This document shows positions 1 through 11,821 of a DNA stretch of 64,000 bases, piece after piece. The DNA comes from Urechis unicinctus (Eukaryota > Annelida > Polychaeta > Xenopneusta > Urechidae). The stretch covers positions 34,787,877 through 34,851,876 of the forward strand of contig CM067354.1 of assembly GCA_034190875.2 (NCBI GenBank), read 5' to 3'. A program made the translations under genes and the position numbers. A model generated the notes under the pieces. That model was not told the origin of the DNA. It worked only from the letters and a program-made list of their open reading frames with translations, and did no database searches. Numbering within the stretch: the stretch's first letter is position 1; every line of letters begins with the position of its first letter.

Positions 1-1640
1 GGAGTCCTACCCTTACGACAGTTCTATGTTCTGATCATTTTGAGAATGGTGCTTATGATACCGAGCCAGAGCTGCTCAAAAGTCTAGGATTTCGTAAAAA
101 ACCTAGGCTCCGAAAAGAAGCCATACCGACTCTCTTTAGCCACGTTGGAGTTGATGACAGTCAAAGTAATCGACGGAGTGCCTCGGAGAAAAGGCAACGA
201 CAACAGGTGAGATCTGTTGGCTTGAACCTTTACTTTAGGGGAATTAGGCTAGTCCTGCTATGTTGACGTATACTTATTTAGATGTTAATGAATTTATCAC
301 CAAGTTGCCAGTATATCAATCCAGCTGTTTCTTGTCATGCAGGTAGTAAATGAAATGGTATTGGCAGCTGAGCAGAAACACACACTTATTTGTAAATGAA
401 GGGATCAAGAAGAAAATACAAATACAAAGGGAAAAGAAAAGACTGCAACATCCTGGGTGGGTGGGCCAGAAGTATTTCCAATGATGTTCACTGGTGTGCT
501 GCCTCAAGTGATGGAGATGCGGGTCTGGTCAGAGCCAAGTGGCTCTCTGTCACTAGGCATGTCGTCAATGAGCACGCGGGGCATGGGGATCTGTACCCGG
601 AATGTGAGCATGCACTATTCGAGGACAGGAAGTGGATACTGAAGGGTCAGTATTAGTTTTTAATCATATAAGTTTATATAGAAATATTTACTTCAGTGGT
701 AGTGTAATTAAATGAGTCGTAATGGTAAAATCCATGTCCCTGTGGTAGTACTTTACCAAAGAAATGTAATCTGTATTGATATATGTGTTAACCATAAATA
801 GGATCAAAGCCACACAAAGAGTTGGAGTTGATAGTCTCCAGCAAGCATCTCCTAAATGACATTGGCAGGCTTTCCCTATCAGAGCAGACATCAAGCCTAG
901 AATCGTATCACAAAGTGGTCATATTCTTCGCACCAAAGAGTGTCCACTATCCCTATGCCACCATGGAGGCCAGGTAATACCAATGAAATAACAGTTTGAA
1001 ATTCAGTTGTGTATATTTGTTGTATGCAAGTTTAGCACATTTGTGTAGTGACAGCTGTAATGTTCTTTGTATGTGCTCAAGTTTCAATTCTTACTTAGGA
1101 ATATGTTATCAACCTGCTATATATATATATATATCCAGATTGCTCCTAGCAGTAATTCACTTCAATGAAAACTTGAACAGAGCTCAAGCCATCACTGAAG
1201 GAGGTCAGACCCAATGGAGAGTGTCTTACCCCAAAGCCAGACAGGGAGACCCAGTTGTCAAGCCGGTCAAAGTACCAATTTCTTTTGGTGTGTACATGCA
1301 TTAATCTAAAATGAAACGCATGTTATTTTGACATTTATTACCGAAATCTAAATAAGTTTCATATGCACAAACATTGTTACCCAATTCAAATAGGCATATT
1401 TTATAACTAACTTACTTTATGACTATCATAAAATATGAATATCATTGATTTGCTTCAGACTATGTACATCAGTTCATTGCTGAGGTGCTTTATCTCGGGC
1501 AAAAATACCCAAGCTACAGACTTGCTGAGGTCCTTGCAGAGGAAAGGAATGTTCCACCACCTATTGCCTCCCAGTACGAGAAACCTGCAAAGGATCTTCT
1601 CGTAGATGCTCACAGGTGTCGATTTAACCTAACCAAGTAA
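1..1640 (+). CDS. THAP-domain protein, transposase-like C-terminal region (5' end outside window)
   Basis: Spliced gene seen from inside its THAP zinc finger to its stop. Exon 1–206 encodes VLCSDHF (the C-x2-H half of the C2CH zinc site) and LRKEAIPTLFS, which matches the AVPTIF box closing THAP DNA-binding folds. An exon ending at 645 encodes SISNDVHWCAASS and HVVNEHAGHGDLYPEC. Exons 802–973 (QTSSLESYHKVVIFFAPK), 1139–1287 (AVIHFNENLNRAQA) and 1459–1640 (ends TAA) follow. Introns 646–801, 974–1138 and 1288–1458 all have GT/AG ends and keep frame (phases 1, 2, 1). From family knowledge, this Trp/Cys/His-rich region follows THAP in many fish and invertebrate proteins that look transposase-derived; DNA binding in the nucleus is the likely role. 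Odd point: a probable exon 343–391 (VVNEMVLAAEQKHT) does not join in frame to the next exon, which is open from 396. So there is an unseen splice, an alternative start at ATG 396, or a frameshift. The last exons look intact. Confidence 0.8.
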
Positions 1641-2657
1641 TCTTCCGCTCCATTGTAGATAACCTGTATATTTGCCGCCCATGTGAGGGAAGGATTCTCT
1701 AACAACTGTTACCACACGGGCTGTCAGCACTTTCCTGTTTCTTTTGCCCAGTCTGTGCCATATCCATAATGTTAACTGGTGGTAGGCTAGATACCTGAAT
1801 AATCTGAAGCAATATGTCAATAAGTTGTCTATGGTTTTGAAATAAGTTGTATAGTTAAAAAAACAATTGTCATTTGTCAACCATTCCCTCACTTTGTAAT
1901 TTTATTGTAAGCTCTGCCTCTGATTTCATGTTACTGGTTTTATTTATTCTTGGCTATGTGAAATATATTGTAGTTTATCAATATGAACACTGAATATTTT
2001 ACACAGCGGGATTGATGTTCCCTTAGCAATAAATATGATTGTTCAACCTCAAACCGTCCTTTTTGGTAGCAATAATGGCTAACTTACTCATTGTAGAGAC
2101 CTCATCTCCAACAGGTCCATCCATTTGAATAGATTCAAATTTGGAAGCCTCCACCACATTTTTATTCAGGCAGTTTGCCAGGAATCTGGAATGCTTGGTG
2201 ATGCATGTCCATTCTTCCGTTATAGCCATCACTCTCTCCAAACCTCTGCTGCACACTCTGGCTTTGTCCATTGGGATGCAGTGCTGACAGCTACACCTAA
2301 GTTAGAGAAATAATTAAAGAATTATTGTAAATTTATATTTGTGGTACAAAAAAATGAATATAAAAGGAAAATACTTTATATACTGCATGTAATCATCTGT
2401 CCAAAATATTTAATGTGCTGAGGGTACAATGGCAAAGCTACATTCACTAGCCAAGTTCTATCTGTTGTAATAGTTACATCTGTCAACATACCATCCTCAA
2501 CTTACAGAATGTGTAAATTTATTGGGTAAATGATACTAACGATTATTTTTTACCAGTTAACATAGTTCAATAAAGCTTGGGAAGGGTATTCTTAAACTCA
2601 CCATTCGTCGAAATCTTTTGTGGATTCTTCATCCGAAGCGAGTGAGAGCTCCCGGTG
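1629..2657 (-). CDS. P2X7-like C-terminal cysteine-rich domain protein (5' end uncertain)
   Basis: Three exons on the - strand. The first supported one (at most 2657 to 2602) is acidic, SDEESTKDFDEW, and ends in a GTGAGT donor. The second (2296–2088) starts after TTAG and continues in frame as CSCQHCIPM, then CITKHSRFLANCL; its donor is GTAAGT at 2087. The last ends with TAG at 1629–1631 and encodes YHQLTLWIWHRLGKR and VVTVVRESFPHMGGKYTGYL. This order (acidic stretch, W-C-x-C-x2-C, CIT-x-H, then AY-x-Q-x3-W and IR-x-x-FP-x3-G-x-YTG) matches the cytosolic domain of P2X7-like proteins, which in invertebrates is often a small stand-alone protein without the channel. The acceptor of the last exon is unresolved: 1786 keeps frame, while 1794 would retain the usual RYLAY start but not the frame. 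An ATG at 2779 opens MSSSDENYEAP and may be the start, but I see no clean splice from it. No membrane segment is seen. Confidence 0.75.
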
Positions 2658-2814
2658 TCATTTCGAAGTGTGACTTGGATTTTTCAATACGTCCGTATTG
2701 GCTCAAATAAATAGTCATGGACATAATTTGCCCCAGTTTTATGCTATGGGGCCTCGTAATTTTCATCAGAAGATGACATGGCTTCATTTAAAAACAGTGT
2801 AATCCTAAAATCCA

Positions 2815-2945
2815 AACAATCGCTTTCGCTTCGCTCGCTCGATCGCTGTCAAATTCTCTATGACTATGAGGCCGCGCAGCAGGAATGACGTCACGCAACC
2901 TGCCCCTAGCGGCCAACTAAGGCAAAATGGCATCGAGAAGATGGC
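2815..2945. promoter_or_regulatory. GC-rich, promoter-like stretch upstream of the - strand gene
   Basis: The stretch is locally GC- and CpG-rich against an AT-rich background. It has TCGCTTCGCTCGCTCGATCG at 2827–2846, a full CRE-like palindrome TGACGTCA at 2886–2893, and an AAAATGGC (YY1-like) motif near 2925. It lies just 5' of the acidic first exon of the P2X7-like gene, so it could be its promoter, possibly bidirectional. No TATA box is clear. Confidence 0.3.
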
Positions 2946-3116
2946 TTCGTATTTCTTCCGAGTGGAACCTTATCGGTGGATTTTTAGTAGTTATGCATGG
3001 CGGTGCAATGAATTATGAGTACCCGTTGGTTAATGAGTTATTAATCTTCATTTTGAAACAAAAAATAAAGTAATGATAAAAATCGTTGAAGTTGACCTTT
3101 AAGCAAAGGACAGATA

Positions 3117-3689
3117 AAGAGACTGTTCAGCCCCATATAAGGCAATCAGGGATCATCTCGTTATTACATTACTACGATTAACGCAGACGTATGTAATAAC
3201 ATCTTCTAATTTATGCCGCAAAGTTTACGTGGTGGAAATTGTGTTGATAAGTTTTTAACATTATTATTTGACTGGAAATATTCATGATCTACTGTGGAAA
3301 TCTGTTTTATTCAGTTATGTCGTTCCGTCGATAACGGCGCCTCCCTAAAACCATGAACCTCACGAATGTTAGCTGTAAATCATAACGCACTCTGAATTTA
3401 CCTCGCTATCGATGTGTATTCTTCCGCTTTAGTTACATAATGTATATTTCATAAAATCTTCACTCATTCAAGATGTGGGCATCATTGTGCACACATCAGA
3501 CTGACAAGCAGGAAGGGTAATGTCCGACAACAAAAATGGCGACAGCCGAAGTAAGGATCTTTTTTCTGAGACCACAGCGCCGCGTAGCGACTGAAAGTCT
3601 GAAAATGTAACATTTTTGGTTTCCAAGGTGCGGTTTTCAAGCAGCTTGCTAGGCAACCTCGTTCCAAATATGGGGCTGAACAGTCTCTT
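3117..3689. mobile_element. MITE-like element with 22-bp terminal inverted repeats and TA target duplication
   Basis: Perfect 22-bp inverted repeats bound a 573-bp unit. The left one begins AAGAGACTGTTCAGCCCC (3117–3138) and the right one is its exact complement (3668–3689). TA lies directly outside both ends (3115–3116 and 3690–3691). This is the layout of a non-autonomous Tc1/mariner-type element. The interior has no transposase; short ORFs at 3468–3667 are not protein-like. It includes an AAAATGGCGAC motif near 3533. Confidence 0.65.
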
Positions 3690-3691
3690 TA

Positions 3692-6089
3692 AGCGGATAT
3701 GTTGTAGCAGCTCACAAATGATCGCTTATCTATTGTGCAGATCTTGGCAATATCTGAAGTGTTGGATCATTTGTGAGTGACAACATAACGTTACATTAAC
3801 GTGACATTTGCTGTCCCAAAAACACTCATTTGCAATCGTCAAGATTAGTTTCTCTTACGCATTAACCGGCTATATTCGACTGTTAATCAACTAGCAAAGG
3901 GCAAATCGTTTTGTTTCATTACTGCGGTGTATGTGTTGGATAAGCTATTGTCGTTATAAAGCTAAAGCTGGAAATTCACACTGATAAGTACGTGACAATT
4001 AACATAGTATTTTTACATGACTGCTCAATATTAATGGATTATCACAAATAATCTACGATGTAAAATCTGTTTATCGTGACAAATGATTGACGTAGCATTA
4101 TCGGCAAATCGCTAATTACCAATCAGACAGCGCATAATGCACTGTACAGCTTGAACGCAGTGTATCCGGGTAATTTGACTTTCGATGATCAACATGCATG
4201 CCACATAATTTGGCAAGTGGAATGAAATAATAATTAAGGATGTATTGTTCTGACGTGATGAAAATGTAGTCGCAAATTGCAACACAAGCGTGATTCACTA
4301 TTACACGCACATCAGTTTTTCCATTGTGTTTTATTGGAAAGTACGAGATCATGGATTGGACTGAAGAAAATTAATTAATTTCGCAATATACTGAACCATT
4401 GGTCCCTGTAATGCGCTACTTCAACCAAGCAGGTAATTGATGAGGTAGTTCGTTTAAGAATGGCGCTTTTTTTTATACTGAGGGGTAGCAGTATTAGATT
4501 CGGTATTCTTTCGGGACGTAAAAGCAGACATTAAGTGTAGCATCTAATCAGCACATTATGCGTGGGTCTACACTCTAACGTCAAATATAAATCTTTAGTT
4601 GCACTTGTTTTGCACCATCATTCAGAAGAATGTTTGTTATTATTTCCTTCACGTTTATAGCAGAAGATATCCGTCCGCTCAATATGGAGATATTAAACTT
4701 CCATGCATTTACACAGCGCTGAGCACTGATGTTTATTGAGCAGCTCATTGCCGTTAAGCTCACAATCAACAAAGGCGACACGTTTTTCCCACTCTAGTAA
4801 CTGACAGATAATTCTTTCTCATTGATATACGAAATGCTAACGAAATAAACTGTGCAAGGCTTCCGTCGTTTCCATCAGTTTGGTACGAGTCGTTTGTCAA
4901 GACTCCCCGAAAATAAACGTTTTTGATGAAATGAAGCTTTTGGTCATGAAAAATCATCGATATCAGCTGCAAAGAATGAACATGAGAATTAATATGAACC
5001 TGGTTTTCGAAAGAAGACATCGCTTTGTTTTTTATCCTGCATTAATCTAAGGACATTTTAATGAGCAAATAGTTTATAAAGGTATTATCAATCATATAGT
5101 ATTTGACTGTTTCCCTTTTTGTGAAGCGAATGTACTGTTAAAGCCAAGAAATCAGATTTATTTTCGCTAACATGTATATACCTTTAGCAACATATCGAGC
5201 AGACATCAACTGTATGTGGATATTCTGTCGTGTTTGTTTAGGCAGTTAAACGGGAAAAGAAGACTTTAAAGTGAGCCACAAGCTACCCTTCATGGTACAT
5301 AATCAGGTATGCCATTTTATAACGTTATGTCAATAAAGGGATACACAGAAATGCTACTGTAAGCACCAAACGACACAAACCTGTGGTGTGTGATCGTGGA
5401 ATATTATGCACCGGGTATGGTACCATCTAGAGACAACGTATATTGATAGAAAGCAACATACACAATCTGCTTGATGGCAGCTCTGCAACACTCCATGGGT
5501 GCATTAATGTGCAATTAATGTATGATGATCCCTACATTTCCTCAGGATTTCTGTGCGTTGATTTCGTATTCGAGTTATGCCCGCTGAGCAACTTACTTAA
5601 TTACATCGTGCATTAAGATGAATTTTTCTTTACCGTCAACTAGTCGGTGTAATCCGTGATATGTAGCATAGAGACGAAACATTTCCATATCGAACAACTA
5701 CACCCATATTGTTAGCAGTAATCTGTGAGTAATCTGTTAGACCTGAGGTTTAGCCATTAACGTTCTAGTGTTGTGTGCGTCGATCAATGTGAGAAAAAAT
5801 AACAATACAGGGCTATAATACCTATGTTGCCGTTATCTTCACGCTACAAACACACATAGTTGAAGCGTTGCTATTGACGTATATTGTTACGTGTATATTA
5901 TTAAGTTAAGAGCATCTACCCATTGACGAATTGTTTCGTAATTGTTCCCAAGTGTTTTATCTGTTTGTTTCATAAGGTGCCATGTGTTCCCTCCAAGTGA
6001 TTTATTCTGATTCTCGAGTTAATATATATCGTTCAACCATTTCCGCTAAATACGAAGATAAATCAAATATGCATCTTACTGTACAGACA
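3692..6089. other. AT-rich non-coding DNA, no gene recognised
   Basis: Only short ORFs (under 85 codons) without recognisable motifs occur. No RNA gene or clear element end was seen. It may be the continuation of the inverted old repeat block to its right, but I could not match it with confidence. Confidence 0.4.
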
Positions 6090-7530
6090 ATGTGTACTCC
6101 TCATTTAATAATTAGAGATAAGCAGGATCAATTCACTTTGTATGTGTGTACTGACATCAATGATATGGAAAACCTTCCGCGTTATCATTGTGATGATATC
6201 AAATCACTAAAACGCCTGTTAACAAATTCACGTTCATCATGGAATACGTCGTAATAATTACATAAAAAATTATTTTCTATGTATTCTCAATTGGATATGT
6301 ACCAACCGGTACCCTATAAGACGTTCCGTTGGAGCACTGAGTGTCCCACAGTGAGTAGGGACGGCGCACATAGGATCTAAGTATTTCGGCAGTATCTTAT
6401 GCGTTATTGTACCTAGCCCTGCTGCTCAGCTCACCGCAATACGTTCACAGCGCGTTGAGTCATCTTTATGGGATGCTAGAAACGAGTTTTGTAATTGAAT
6501 TACTCAACTAAGTGCACCCATCTTAGAAGTGCATTAGAATAGACTGTTCCGTCTATTGTGGGCAGTCTAGTGAGGAGCTCATACGCTTAGATATTAGAGT
6601 TATACTTGAGAGCTGTTTTACATATAGAATCGCTATAAGCGTGTGCATTATGAACGTCGTTACAGCTATATATCATGTAGACGCAGATCAAAAGCGCAGT
6701 ATGAATCGTCGCCGGTGGTTATGTGTACCAGTGTTTATCTCTAGGATAACGGCTATCAGTGCACATGCTTCCTGCGATCAAAGTAGGACCATTAAGGCAA
6801 TGCATTTCCTAAAGTTATATAACTTATCTTCCGTTACAGTTGCGCGCAATTATATTGTCTTTGTTAGAGGTTTTAAAAGATCCTTCAGACAAAATCATTG
6901 GCAAATCTCTTGAGACACAAGTTACGTACGGGGAAAATTTACAATTTATGATGCACGCACGCGCCACATAATCTTGTTATGCCGCGCTCTCCACCATGGC
7001 ACGTAAAATATGCTTGTGAAGATTATGTTTGGCACGAAATGAATGAAGATCGTAAACAGTTGCTCTTTAAGTAAGTAAATCCGGAACGGTAATTAAACAT
7101 AAATTCTTTTCGTGTTTATAGCTAATGAGCTTCAATGTAAAGGGGGAACTAAGAATAGCTCTTGAGTAGAAACAAAGCATTCTTCGTAAATGATCAATTT
7201 ATGTTTATGTCTATGGCAAAGTCCTGTGCCACTGTTCCAAAATAACTACCAAGCACATTGTGAGAAGTGATCATGGGCGCTTTGAAGCAATGTTAAAGCA
7301 CAAAACCTAATGTTAAATAAGCTGAACTATGCAACACGGTGTCAATTCCCAGTGGTAAGTCATTACGTAATGGAATAGGATTGCATAATCAGACTTTTTC
7401 CAAAAGTTACGCATTTTTTTGCAAGCTGCATTAGACCCGATCCATGACGGAATAGAAAAACTGCACGTGTCGTTTGGTAAGATGCAGCTTAAGTCGTTTT
7501 GAGTTCATGCAATGGCCTAATTTGCAATGA
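6090..7530 (-). repeat. Inverted old copy of the 43.64–44.93 kb segment
   Basis: Read on the - strand, this matches 43,640–44,925 on the + strand in order. 7180–7500 pairs with 43,650–43,960 (for example CATTGTGAGAAGTGATCATG against CATGATCACTTATCACAATG). 6940–6990 pairs with 44,200–44,255, 6690–6900 with 44,270–44,480, and 6100–6190 with 44,830–44,920. Divergence is high, perhaps a quarter of sites with indels. No coding function is seen. Confidence 0.7.
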
Positions 7531-9690
7531 CCCGATTACTTAGATAACGCAATCAGTTATGAACAGATATCAGTAGATGCACAACATGTAATTATTTGCT
7601 GTAAATGGGAGCGACGATTTGGAGACTCTGACATGCCTTTGTAAATCTTGCCTCAATTAGCAAGATGGTCACGTCATTTGGTGAGAGCCACTTTTTAGTA
7701 AGCACATATTGTCATTAATGTTGTGAGAGCGTCATTCTTATCGCTATATCGAAGGGAACGTTTGTGAAGCAGATTAGGGCATAGATGAACTGTTCTTAAT
7801 TTCGCATGATCCTTCTTTGACCAAGCTGTCTGAAAATGTATTACATCAGGTCAATATGTGGCTATTCACCACCATTTTAGCCAGGCACTCCTACCGAGCA
7901 CAGGGGTTATAGGTACCCAATGTCTTGAGACTTAGACATAATGCGGATTAGCTCCACGACTGCCCGATGAAAGATATTTTGAGCAACCTATACACGCATG
8001 CCGAGTAACAACTGGGATAACAAGAAGAAATGATTCAAACGAATCCTTCATGTAATCAGAAAACCGACCGCTCATCTAAAATATATAATCACATCGCCGA
8101 TGTGTTGTTTTACTCCCTTTTCATTTCTACATTTGTACGATTGCCCTGTGGAATGCCTTTACAACAGCCAGTTGCTGAACGTAATTTCGGCTTAACATTC
8201 GATTAGTTGCTCGCTTTATTTAAGTAATCTAATAATAATTTAGTATAAAACAATAGCCAAAATTAAAAGAAAGATGCAAATGAAATATGTATCCTTAGTA
8301 GACAAATCAGTAAATGATATGGTATCATTTGTCACAGAGGGCGGTTGTCAGCAAGAATACACGTTTTGGAAGGATATAAACCAAATTTATCTTGCCTTTA
8401 TCGTGGGGGCCGACTATAATGGTAAGCAAATGTTGCCCACATGAGCGCTTCAGATAACCCGACGTTCTTGAAATGATAACTTAACAATAGTGTTAACAGA
8501 TACAAAGTTAAAACGCATACTTCTTTACAGTGTATAGGAGAACCAAAAAGGCGATAAATAGTTTACATCTTTCAGTGAACGAGAGGATATTCAAATGATC
8601 GATGCCAAATCAATGAAGACTAACTATACAATTATTGCTAGGACGGAAACTATATTGCTAGGGAATAGATTATACCCTCACACGCCACAGGCACCCTTTT
8701 TATCATGCTATGATACGTCAGGCTAGTACCTGGCGGTAAAAATGACTGCTATTGCTTATTACAAGTGTTGCAATAGGGTAGTCACTGCTGTTTAGGCCAG
8801 TAAATAAACTCATTATGCAACCCGTTACCGGCATATTTTCGCATAGGAAAGTCTATTTTGTCGCTATGTTCTATTGCCGATCTAACAAATTATCGTTCTT
8901 ATGCTATTTTATGTTATCATTTCAAGAACGCGAATACCTGTTTAACTCAGTAACAAGAACGAACTTCTGACGCCGTGAATTATCGAGCGCATGTTACTGT
9001 TGTCCTGTTATCGCCGGCTAGGATCCTAAAATGCGCTTAATCCTACGCACTGCCTTGCATGTTATATATATAGGACTGCGCGTCATATTTCTGTCTTGGT
9101 CAATACTCGCATGTCCATTAGTTGACCGCTGTTATGGAATATTCTGAACCTAGTTACTACTAGCACACATAACGGGATATAAACGACCAATGTGTAAATT
9201 AAGAGGTGGCTGTAGAGTATTACAGGCAAACTAAACTTATCCATCGCCTAACCCCAAATTCATCCGTACAGATAGCTATTGATACGGTGTAAGTCGTTTT
9301 TGTAAAGGGATCGATCAACAAGATCTGTATTATAATGACTTTATGGCAATCTTACATCCTACCCCCGTTATTCGCGATAAGCATGTTTCCAAAAGAGAAA
9401 TCAAATCTCGTATATTCGAAATTGGATGTCGGTTCCCATATGCCATGATCGATGTGATACATCATCAGTTCATTTATCAAACTCATCCAAGGATACGCAT
9501 TTACCATAAGTTAACAATGAATTTATGAAAGCGTTTATGTATGATGCATTCATAGCGCAAATTAGGTTGTCCATCCTACGAAAAATTAACATGCAGCTGT
9601 TAACGACGATCTCAGTGTTCTTCCTGTGTAAGGCGCGGTATCACAATACCGATACATTAATGCCATAGACATAATACCAAGCATCGATCC
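7531..9690. other. Non-coding DNA, no gene recognised
   Basis: No credible ORF, RNA gene or repeat was recognised here. It lies between two inverted repeat segments and is probably part of the same old block. Confidence 0.4.
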
Positions 9691-9699
9691 ACATTCACT

Positions 9700-10473
9700 A
9701 ATCGCCTATTGCAGTATGTGCGGTGATGACTTTAGTTTTGCCACTGCCTTTTTTAGTCGGCTATGGTATGTGATAAAACAAAATTGTATGAAAACTATAC
9801 TATAGTCGTTGATAAGTATACCGATATCTGGAACATTATGGGTCATCGAGCACATAAGAGCATAGTTTGATTACTTACTGTCTCACATATGTGCGGTATT
9901 ATCCTTAACTAAAGGCCCGACAGACATACGATTGATGTCATATGTGGTAAAATATCGCCACATATTGTCTGGAGACGTCGGTAGTGCTATTCACTCAATA
10001 AATTATATTGCTAACTTTCTTACTCATTAGTTCCTATCTATCATAAAACATAAGACTCCATTAACAACATATCCCCTCCAACCCTTCATTTTTTCCACAC
10101 AGCGCCCTTAGCCTGATATATATGTCTATCGCCGATTGCCATCCATCACAAAAACCAATTATTGTTTCCATCACTCGTTATCAACATCAAGTAACCCCAA
10201 AACTCAATAAGTTCACCCTGTACCTGTTCCGTATATCTATCACAATCCCTCTGAAACACGACGGCGACAACCCCAAACACGTCACAATACATCCGTAACA
10301 TTCGACTAGAAGAGGGCTATGAAGAGTAATGTGTCTCTATATTGGTTTTGGTTAGCGATCTACTCCAATGAATAAGTACAATGTGGCAGGTGTGGCTTCT
10401 CGAAAAGCTCGATTTATGTTAACACACACAGTAACGTCGAACATGTCTAACGAATAAAACAAAAAAACAACAG
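9700..10473 (-). repeat. Old dispersed repeat segment, copy 1 of 4 (inverted)
   Basis: The reverse complement matches 51,520–52,150 closely. Shared words include GTTTCAGAGGGATT, GAACTTATTGAGT, GATGTTGATAACGAGTGATGG, TAGTTAAGGATAATA and GTGCTCGAT. Weaker matches are at 17,065–17,510 and 38,280–38,720. A TA array borders it on the same side as in the 17-kb and 51-kb copies. Confidence 0.8.
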
Positions 10474-10476
10474 GTG

Positions 10477-10736
<260 letters not shown>

Positions 10737-10865
10737 TTTTGGAAAAGTAAATTAATCAATGTCGACCAACAATTAATTGCAATGATGTGCCCTGTTAAGC
10801 ACACTAGTGCCTGAAAAGGACGTTAGAATATGTCCACTGTCTGTCTTATCAATCTAATTGATATA
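10737..10865 (+). repeat. Direct repeat, left copy
   Basis: This matches 11,487–11,615 at about 90 %, including TGATGTGCCCTGTTAAGCAC and ACTAGTGCCTGAAAAGGACG. The left copy is fused to the TA array at its 5' side; the right copy has GGTACCGCTG there. Confidence 0.85.
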
Positions 10866-10869
10866 ACAA

Positions 10870-11090
10870 GCTGCTGCTGAGTTAATGCTGAAATGCTTCT
10901 GCATTTTTTCTGATATTATACGCGACCTTGGGCTACATGGTGAAGCAATTACTTTAATTAAATTCTCGAATTTGAAATATCGTCTCATTTCATTCCAATT
11001 AGTAGTGACATTGAGCGTTAAGAGGCAGAATAACTTCATGCCGAGTAAAGGTTGACGATCTTGACCCTACATATCGCCTACTTCCCAGTT
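10870..11090 (-). repeat. Inverted copy of the 15.4-kb segment
   Basis: The reverse complement matches 15,435–15,620. Shared words include GGTCAAGATCGTCAACCTTT, GGCATGAAGTTAT and AATTGGAATGAAATGAGACG. Both copies contain a short open frame with NWNEMRRYFK, more likely a shared remnant than an active gene. Confidence 0.8.
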
Positions 11091-11486
11091 GCATGAATGT
11101 AATATACAGCTGGTTGGTGATTCATTAGTATATGGCCTACATTCAAGGTATATCAAATCTTCAAGAACGAATGAAGCACTTACTATGAGGTTTCACATGC
11201 ATGTCAGCTTTTCTGCTTTGAAAATGAATTGATGTTCGAATGACATTTCTGAGATGACAGATAATGATGGTTAAAGGTCACTTTGACTGCATGTTTGGAT
11301 ATCATAGAGTCAAATGCAAGTATTCTCGGTGCATAGAGGATCTGGTCCTCAAGAGACTACATTACCATGAAACCACAAAAAACGACCGGAAATGGGGTTG
11401 ACCGCAGATTTATTTCGTATTGTGCTGCGCTGTGAATGGAACATATGCAAGTTGTCTTATTTCGCCAGGTCTTCGGTACCGCTGTT
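11091..11486. other. Non-coding DNA, nothing recognised
   Basis: This is the interval between the two copies of the 130-bp direct repeat; I see no gene or element end in it. Confidence 0.4.
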
Positions 11487-11615
11487 TGGAAAAGTGAATT
11501 AATAAATGTCGACCAGCAATTAAATGCAATGATGTGCCCTGTTAAGCACACTAGTGCCTGAAAAGGACGTTAGAATTTTTCCATCCACTGTCTTATCTTA
11601 TGAATGTAATTGATA
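11487..11615 (+). repeat. Direct repeat, right copy
   Basis: Partner of 10,737–10,865, offset about 750 bp. It is too short and too isolated to be a long terminal repeat. Confidence 0.85.
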
Positions 11616-11782
11616 TAACCCATGTTTTAGGGGTAATGCAGAGGGAGTTCTTTCGTTCTTTCGTTGGCGCATAGCACATTGAAGTGGACCAGATATATAT
11701 ATGCACACATACAAGACAACATACATTACAAATACAAGCATAAAAGCATCTATCATACATCCATTCATACAATATACATACA

Positions 11783-11789
11783 ACATACA

Positions 11790-11821
<32 letters not shown>

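Noticed and set aside
10737-11615. Pair of direct repeats as long terminal repeats
   Set aside because: Only 130 bp, no TG…CA ends or internal reverse-transcriptase frame, and only 620 bp between them.
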